From: JACVRX01 sp963819885
GTDB taxonomy: Bacteria > Actinomycetota > Actinomycetes > Jiangellales > Jiangellaceae
DNA: 64,000 nt
Reading direction: 5' to 3'
Assembly: GCA_963819885.1 (NCBI GenBank)
Contig: CAWFXV010000025.1
Location: forward strand, 1 to 64,000
Part shown: positions 60,048 to 64,000 of the stretch, piece after piece
Position numbering within the stretch: position 1 is the first letter of the stretch
How the letters are laid out: every line of letters starts with the position of its first letter
Program-made: the position numbers and the translations under genes
The notes under the pieces: model-generated
Database searches by the model: none
The model's input: only the letters and a program-made list of their open reading frames with translations
What the model was told of the DNA's origin: nothing

Positions 60048-60081
60048 GTCAAGCATGCTTGACATATGACAAGCATGCTTG
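60048..60081. promoter_or_regulatory. tandem palindromic operators of the XRE gene
   Basis: GTCAAGCATGCTTGAC (60048-60063) and CAAGCATGCTTG (60070-60081) are perfect palindromes with centres 20 bp apart, so they lie on one DNA face. TTGACA occurs at 60031. They are just upstream of the small XRE regulator. Confidence 0.7.
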
Positions 60082-60097
60082 ACACCCAGGGCGCCTG

Positions 60098-60310
60098 ATG
60101 CGCAACCGCGTGCGCGCTTTGCGGGCAGCCAGCGGCTTGTCCCAGGCCGCCCTGGCGGACGCGATGGGGGTGTCCCGGCAGACGATCAACTCGATCGAGA
60201 CAGACCGGTACACCCCGTCGTTGCCGCTGGCCATCGCACTCGCTCGGTACTTCCAGCATTCAGTAGAGGAGATCTTCCATGTCGACAGCGAGGCAAGAGA
60301 TGAGTCCTGA
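60098..60310 (+). CDS. small XRE-family regulator
   Basis: 70 residues, essentially a bare Cro/CI HTH: RNRVRALRAASGLSQAALAD, AMGVSRQTINSIETDRYTPS. Probably autoregulates through the tandem palindromes upstream. Overlaps the next gene by 32 bp, so they are co-expressed. Confidence 0.9.
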   Translation: MRNRVRALRAASGLSQAALADAMGVSRQTINSIETDRYTPSLPLAIALARYFQHSVEEIFHVDSEARDES

Positions 60311-60689
60311 CAGGAACCTGCGCCGGTGGGCCGCTCCCCTGGTCGGCCTGACGATCGGAATCGCCTACCTGATCGCGGCCTGGATCAGCGGCAATCCCGT
60401 CCTGGGCCTCGAGATGTTCGCGATCATGCTGCTGTTCACCGGTGGGCTCGTCATTGCCGCCAGACGGAGCGAGACCCTGAAGGGGCTGATGGACGGACGC
60501 GACGAGCGGATCACCTCGATCGACCTGAAGGCGACCGCGCTCGCCGGCGGCGTGGTGTTGATCACCGTCATCGGCGCATTCGTCGTCGAGATTGCCCGAG
60601 GCCAGGACGGCCTGCCTTACAGCTGGCTCGGCGCGCTCGGCGGCGTGTCGTACATCGGAGCCGTGATTGCGCTCCGGTTGCGCGGCTAG
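60279..60689 (+). CDS. four-helix membrane protein (DUF2178-like)
   Basis: 136 residues from ATG 60279 behind GAGGAG; an ATG at 60300 is possible. Four helices (LVGLTIGIAYLIAAWISG, VLGLEMFAIMLLFTGGLVIA, TALAGGVVLITVIGAFVVE, LGALGGVSYIGAVIALRL) with the polar loop RRSETLKGLMDGRDERITSI. The XRE-DUF2178 pair is common in actinobacteria; role unknown. Confidence 0.8.
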   Translation: MSTARQEMSPDRNLRRWAAPLVGLTIGIAYLIAAWISGNPVLGLEMFAIMLLFTGGLVIAARRSETLKGLMDGRDERITSIDLKATALAGGVVLITVIGAFVVEIARGQDGLPYSWLGALGGVSYIGAVIALRLRG

Positions 60690-60725
60690 ACCTGGCTCAC
60701 CTGGTCGTCTTCGGCGGCTGGCAGG

Positions 60726-61844
60726 TCATCGGTGATCGCCGCGGGGACGGTTCAGACCGAACCGGCGCGGAGTAGGAGCATTGTCGAGCACCAGATCGGC
60801 CACGAGGTGCCCGATCTGTGGCGTGAACTTGAACCCGTGACCGGAAAAGCCGGCAACGATCGTCACCGGCCCGACCCTGTCGACGATGAAGTCGCTGCTG
60901 TCGGTGAGGTCATACAGGCATGGGACTACTGCTGACGGCCGTTCGGCGTCGACACCGGGGATCCACTCTGCGACGTAGCTCTGTAACTCCCCCAGCCGCT
61001 GTTGGTCGACGCCTTCGCCGACCTCGTCCGGATGAACGACTGGGCCCACGGCGTGAATACCGACCTTGACGCCGTCGGCGCTGCTCAGCCCATAGGTCCC
61101 TCGTGGCGTGGCGGTGCCGCGGGTTGTTGCATCGGCGCGATGATGGATGAAGCTCGGCCACGGCGTCGTCGGGTCACGTGGCGGGAAGTGCGCCGGTTGC
61201 TCCCTGGTCACAGTCAATCTCGGCAGGGGCATCACGTCGGCCAGCAGTGCCGCCGACCATGCTCCGGTCGCGACAACGACGCTATTCGCCCGCACGACGT
61301 CGTCGGCGGTTCGGATCTCGACGCTGTCGTGGGTGGGCACGATCGCCTCGACCCGGATGTCGTGACGGATGTCGGCCCCGTACTGGACAGCAACCCGCTT
61401 GAGTGCGGCCACTGCCCGGTCCGCGTGCGCCCGGCCGCCGCGCGGATGAAACAAGACCGGCGACTCGAAGCGCAGCCCGGGCCATCGCTGCATGGCTGCC
61501 GCGGGTTCGAGCAGCTCAGTGGCGTGTCCGCGCTGGCTCAGCAGCTCGGCCATGGTCTGGACGGGTGCGGGTTCGCCGTGATCGACGACGCCGGTCCAGG
61601 TCAGCAGCTGCTCACCGGCGTCGGCCTCGAGCTCGTCCCACCGTTCGTACGCGGCTGCGGCGAGGTCGACATAGAACGGGTCGGCGTAGGACAGCCGAAC
61701 GATCCGTGAGCTGCCGTGCGAGCTGCCGCGGGTGTGCCCAGGGCCGAACTGCTCGAGCAGGATGACGTCGGCTCCCCGCCGGGCCAGCTGCCACACGGTT
61801 GCCGAGCCCATTGCCCCGCCCCCGACCACCACAACGTCCGGCAT
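60726..61844 (-). CDS. N-methyl amino acid oxidase, MTOX/monomeric sarcosine oxidase type
   Basis: 372 residues from ATG 61844. GGGAMGSATVWQLARRGADV (FAD), SHGSSRIVRLSYADPFYVDL carries the covalent-FAD region, and the C-terminal VDRVGPVTIVAGFSGHGFKF with FTPQIG matches N-methyltryptophan oxidase/sarcosine oxidase. Removes N-methyl groups with release of formaldehyde and H2O2. Divergent from the P-loop fusion gene. Confidence 0.9.
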   Translation of the reverse strand: MPDVVVVGGGAMGSATVWQLARRGADVILLEQFGPGHTRGSSHGSSRIVRLSYADPFYVDLAAAAYERWDELEADAGEQLLTWTGVVDHGEPAPVQTMAELLSQRGHATELLEPAAAMQRWPGLRFESPVLFHPRGGRAHADRAVAALKRVAVQYGADIRHDIRVEAIVPTHDSVEIRTADDVVRANSVVVATGAWSAALLADVMPLPRLTVTREQPAHFPPRDPTTPWPSFIHHRADATTRGTATPRGTYGLSSADGVKVGIHAVGPVVHPDEVGEGVDQQRLGELQSYVAEWIPGVDAERPSAVVPCLYDLTDSSDFIVDRVGPVTIVAGFSGHGFKFTPQIGHLVADLVLDNAPTPRRFGLNRPRGDHR

Positions 61845-61882
61845 GACGACATTTCTACCGAATCCACGGGCAGACTGGGCAG

Positions 61883-63370
61883 GTGTCCGAGGCGTTGCAC
61901 CTGCCCTCGCCCTGCGTCGTCGTGTTGGTCGGCCCGGGCGCGTCCGGCAAGTCGACGTGGGCTGCCACCCACTTCCCGACCGACGCCGTCGTGTCGAGCG
62001 ACCGGCTTCGGGCATTGGTCGGAACTGGTGAGGACGACATCGCGGCGAGCACCGACGCGTTTGTGCTGCTCGACGAGATCGTCCGCCGACGGTTGGCCCG
62101 GCGGCTGACCACCGTGATCGACACGCTCGGCCTCGACGCCGAGCGCCGAGCGGGGTGGCTCGCGCTGGCCCGCAAGTACGACCTGCCGTGCTTCGCGGTC
62201 GCTTTCGACACGTCGCCAGAAGAGTGCCGGCAACGCAACCGGCAGCGGGCCAAGCGGATTCCTGCCGACGTCCTGTCCGGTCAGCTTCGCTCCTGGGCTG
62301 CCGCTCGTGATCTATTGGTTGGCGAAGGATTCGACGCCGTGGTCGAACCCGAGCCGGTCCGGGTCGTTCCCGAAGCGTTTGTGTCAGCCGCACCGGCCGC
62401 TCGGCGTCAGTTGGAACGACCGACTGGGCTGCGCTTCGGCCTTCACCTCGGCACCTTCACCTTCGACGGTGGAACGGCGGCGACAGCCGAACGGATCGCT
62501 CAGATCGCGACAGCCGCCGAGGCGGCCGGCTTTGATGCGATCTACGTGATGGACCACTTCCGGCAGATCCCGCAGGTCGGCAGAGCGTGGGACGACTTCC
62601 TGGAGAGCTACACGACGCTCGGCTATCTCGCCGCATGCACCGAACGCGTTCGGCTGGGCGCGCTGGTCACGGGCATCACCTATCGGAACGTCGGGCACCT
62701 GGGCAAGATCGTCGCCACGTTGGACGTGCTCAGCGGCGGCCGAGCGATCTGCGGGCTGGGGCTGGCCTGGTTCAAGGAGGAGCACGTCGCCTACGGATGG
62801 CAGTTCCCGACGACGGCTCAGCGTTACGCCCTGCTCGAGGACGCCCTGCAGGTTCTGCCGCTGCTGTGGGGGCCGGGAAATCCGCCGTTCGAGGGTCAGG
62901 CCATCAGCCTGCCGGACACGACGTGTTATCCGCGGCCGCTGCAAGAACGGCTGCCGATTCTGGTCGGCGGCGGCGGTGAGCGGCGAACGTTGCGGCTAGC
63001 GGCGCGATACGCCGACGCGGCGAACGTTTTCGGCGATGCGACAGCCGTCCGGCACAAGGCCGAGGTGCTCCGTACTCACTGCCTGGACGTCGGACGTGAC
63101 CCCGCGGAGGTCGCGTTGACTCACCTCTCGACGGCACTCGTCGGGACCGACGACACCGAGGTGGCCGGGCTCGTCGAACGCCTGCGCCCGCGGCGTCAGG
63201 ACCCCGCGCGGTATGCGGGGACCGTCAATGCCGGCACAGTCGACGATCACATCGGCCGGTTCCGCGAGCTGGCCGAAGCCGGCGCCAAGGAGGTCATGGT
63301 CCGCCTGCCTGATCTCACCGACGCCACTCCCGTCGAGCGATTTGCCAAGGTCATCTCGGCGTTCCGATGA
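61883..63370 (+). CDS. P-loop kinase / F420-dependent luciferase-like oxidoreductase fusion
   Basis: 495 residues from GTG 61883. Residues 10-165: zeta-toxin/PNK-like kinase (GPGASGKST at 17-25, TDAVVSSDRLRALVG). Residues about 175-495: luciferase-like monooxygenase of the F420 class (RFGLHLGTFTFDGG, GFDAIYVMDHFRQIPQVGRA, RLGALVTGITYRNVGHLGKI, SGGRAICGLGLAWFKEEHVA). The fusion of a kinase with an LLM protein is known from actinobacteria; presumably one phosphorylates what the other reduces, which is inference. Confidence 0.88.
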   Translation: MSEALHLPSPCVVVLVGPGASGKSTWAATHFPTDAVVSSDRLRALVGTGEDDIAASTDAFVLLDEIVRRRLARRLTTVIDTLGLDAERRAGWLALARKYDLPCFAVAFDTSPEECRQRNRQRAKRIPADVLSGQLRSWAAARDLLVGEGFDAVVEPEPVRVVPEAFVSAAPAARRQLERPTGLRFGLHLGTFTFDGGTAATAERIAQIATAAEAAGFDAIYVMDHFRQIPQVGRAWDDFLESYTTLGYLAACTERVRLGALVTGITYRNVGHLGKIVATLDVLSGGRAICGLGLAWFKEEHVAYGWQFPTTAQRYALLEDALQVLPLLWGPGNPPFEGQAISLPDTTCYPRPLQERLPILVGGGGERRTLRLAARYADAANVFGDATAVRHKAEVLRTHCLDVGRDPAEVALTHLSTALVGTDDTEVAGLVERLRPRRQDPARYAGTVNAGTVDDHIGRFRELAEAGAKEVMVRLPDLTDATPVERFAKVISAFR

Positions 63371-63396
63371 CCACGGTCAGTGGCACGACCGCGCAG

Positions 63397-63654
63397 TCAT
63401 CGGTAGTGGTAACGGCACTGTGCAACTCGAATCTCGTCTTCGATGACCTTGTAGACGAGGCGGTGCTCATCGGTTATGCGTCGCGACCAGTAACCCTGGA
63501 ACCCGTGCTTCAGCGGTTCGGGCTTGCCGATGCCTTCATTCCCGTTGCGGGCGATGTCCTGAATCAGCGCGTTGACCCGCCTGAGCAGCTTGCGGTCCTG
63601 GGTCTGCCACCAGATGTAGTCGGCCCAGGCTCTCTCGTCCCAGACGAGTTTCAC
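63397..63654 (-). CDS. yoeB: YoeB/Txe-type ribosome-dependent RNase toxin
   Basis: 85 residues with WDERAWADYIWWQTQDRKLL, LKHGFQGYWSRRITDEHRLV and the C-terminal CRYHYR. Catalytic Glu, Arg and His positions are present. Ends with an extra Arg after the usual HY. Starts in the ATGA overlap with the antitoxin. Confidence 0.92.
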   Translation of the reverse strand: MKLVWDERAWADYIWWQTQDRKLLRRVNALIQDIARNGNEGIGKPEPLKHGFQGYWSRRITDEHRLVYKVIEDEIRVAQCRYHYR

Positions 63655-63902
63655 TCCACCAGGTCGTGCACGACGCCGCCACCGCTCTCGAGGCGGTCGA
63701 TGGCCGAGAGGAGCCGGCGGGCATTCTCCGGACTCCGCAGCAGGTAAGCCGTCTCCTTGAGCGATTGGTAGTCGTCGAGCGAAACGATCACCACGGGCTC
63801 ATGCCCGGCGCGGGTGATTACGACCTCTTCCCTATCCTCGACCACAGCAGTCAGCGTCTCGGCGTAGCGGGCGCGCGACTCGGTGTATGTCATGGTCCGC
63901 AT
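63651..63902 (-). CDS. yefM: YefM/Phd-type antitoxin
   Basis: 83 residues from ATG 63902 (an ATG at 63893 is close to the usual YefM start). N-terminal DNA-binding part YTESRARYAETLTAVVEDRE and VVITRAGHEPVVIVSLDDYQ, then SLKETAYLLRSPENARRLLS and a toxin-binding tail. Overlaps yoeB by ATGA. Confidence 0.92.
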   Translation of the reverse strand: MRTMTYTESRARYAETLTAVVEDREEVVITRAGHEPVVIVSLDDYQSLKETAYLLRSPENARRLLSAIDRLESGGGVVHDLVE

Positions 63903-63938
63903 CACAACCTCCGGGCCTGTTTCCGTACAGGAAGTCGT

Positions 63939-63958
63939 ACGTACAGCAAATTGTACGT
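63939..63958. promoter_or_regulatory. YefM operator palindrome
   Basis: ACGTACA-GCAAAT-TGTACGT is a perfect 7-bp inverted repeat 36 bp upstream of yefM, with GTACA half-sites (also at 63924) like those recognised by YefM elsewhere. Confidence 0.65.
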
Positions 63959-64000
63959 CGAGAAGTCCCGGCCGACAAGTGGCCCGAATCGACGGCGGCG

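Noticed and set aside
62384..62944. Minus-strand ORF inside the kinase-oxidoreductase fusion
   Set aside because: Antisense shadow of conserved LLM-domain sequence.

Overview
The window is high-GC actinobacterial DNA, with dense codon usage, many GTG starts and ATGA/GTGA gene overlaps. Its core gene order follows the Mycobacterium/Streptomyces backbone. An RNase H-phosphatase fusion, a zinc-ribbon protein and a NIF3 protein (11.3-14.3 kb) come first. Then come DUF3052, aceE, a PucR-type FasR regulator and fabD-fabH-acpP-fabF-accD (32.9-43.2 kb), then DUF3145 and a group 2 sigma factor. I cannot name the genus; it is an aerobic, F420-using actinomycete.

Layout. 0-9.7 kb is accessory DNA: a broken histidine kinase, a DUF6326 protein, a tyrosine-recombinase relic, a two-gene operon (Het-C-like protein plus a 1037-residue partner) and a divergent copper-amine-oxidase-like gene preceded by a coupled 26-codon ORF. 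9.8-15.2 kb is core (RNB nuclease, RNase H-phosphatase, zinc ribbon, NIF3, SIMPL). 15.2-32.4 kb is a tRNA-Val integration hotspot that splits the NIF3-aceE synteny. An 11.9 kb integrated element (20478-32404) is bounded by 64-bp direct repeats that copy the 3' end of tRNA-Val(UAC). It carries a tyrosine integrase beside the intact tRNA, a RecA/RepA-like ATPase operon, GGGGACGGT repeats and a cargo of small membrane or secreted proteins. To its left, 15.2-20.5 kb looks like an older, decaying relative: it has paralogous small genes, several pseudogenes and a degenerate att-like scar at its outer end.

32.4-46.0 kb is core central metabolism: pyruvate dehydrogenase E1, then the FasR-controlled type II fatty-acid synthase with a carboxyltransferase, then a sigma factor behind a perfect SigR-type promoter. 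46.0-64.0 kb is a mixed set: VapBC, an ArsR-SRPBCC pair with a palindromic operator, an APH-family kinase, DUF1801 paralogs, a frameshifted beta-propeller lipoprotein and a D-amino-acid oxidase. Then comes a sugar ABC transporter operon that continues into a CRTAC1/FG-GAP protein and a vanadium haloperoxidase-family protein. An XRE regulator pair, an MTOX-type oxidase, a P-loop kinase/F420 oxidoreductase fusion and a YefM-YoeB pair close the window.

Single-base frameshifts hit many accessory genes but no core gene. That fits real decay, though sequencing error in GC-rich runs cannot be excluded from sequence alone. No CRISPR array, rRNA, or phage structural or conjugation gene was seen.
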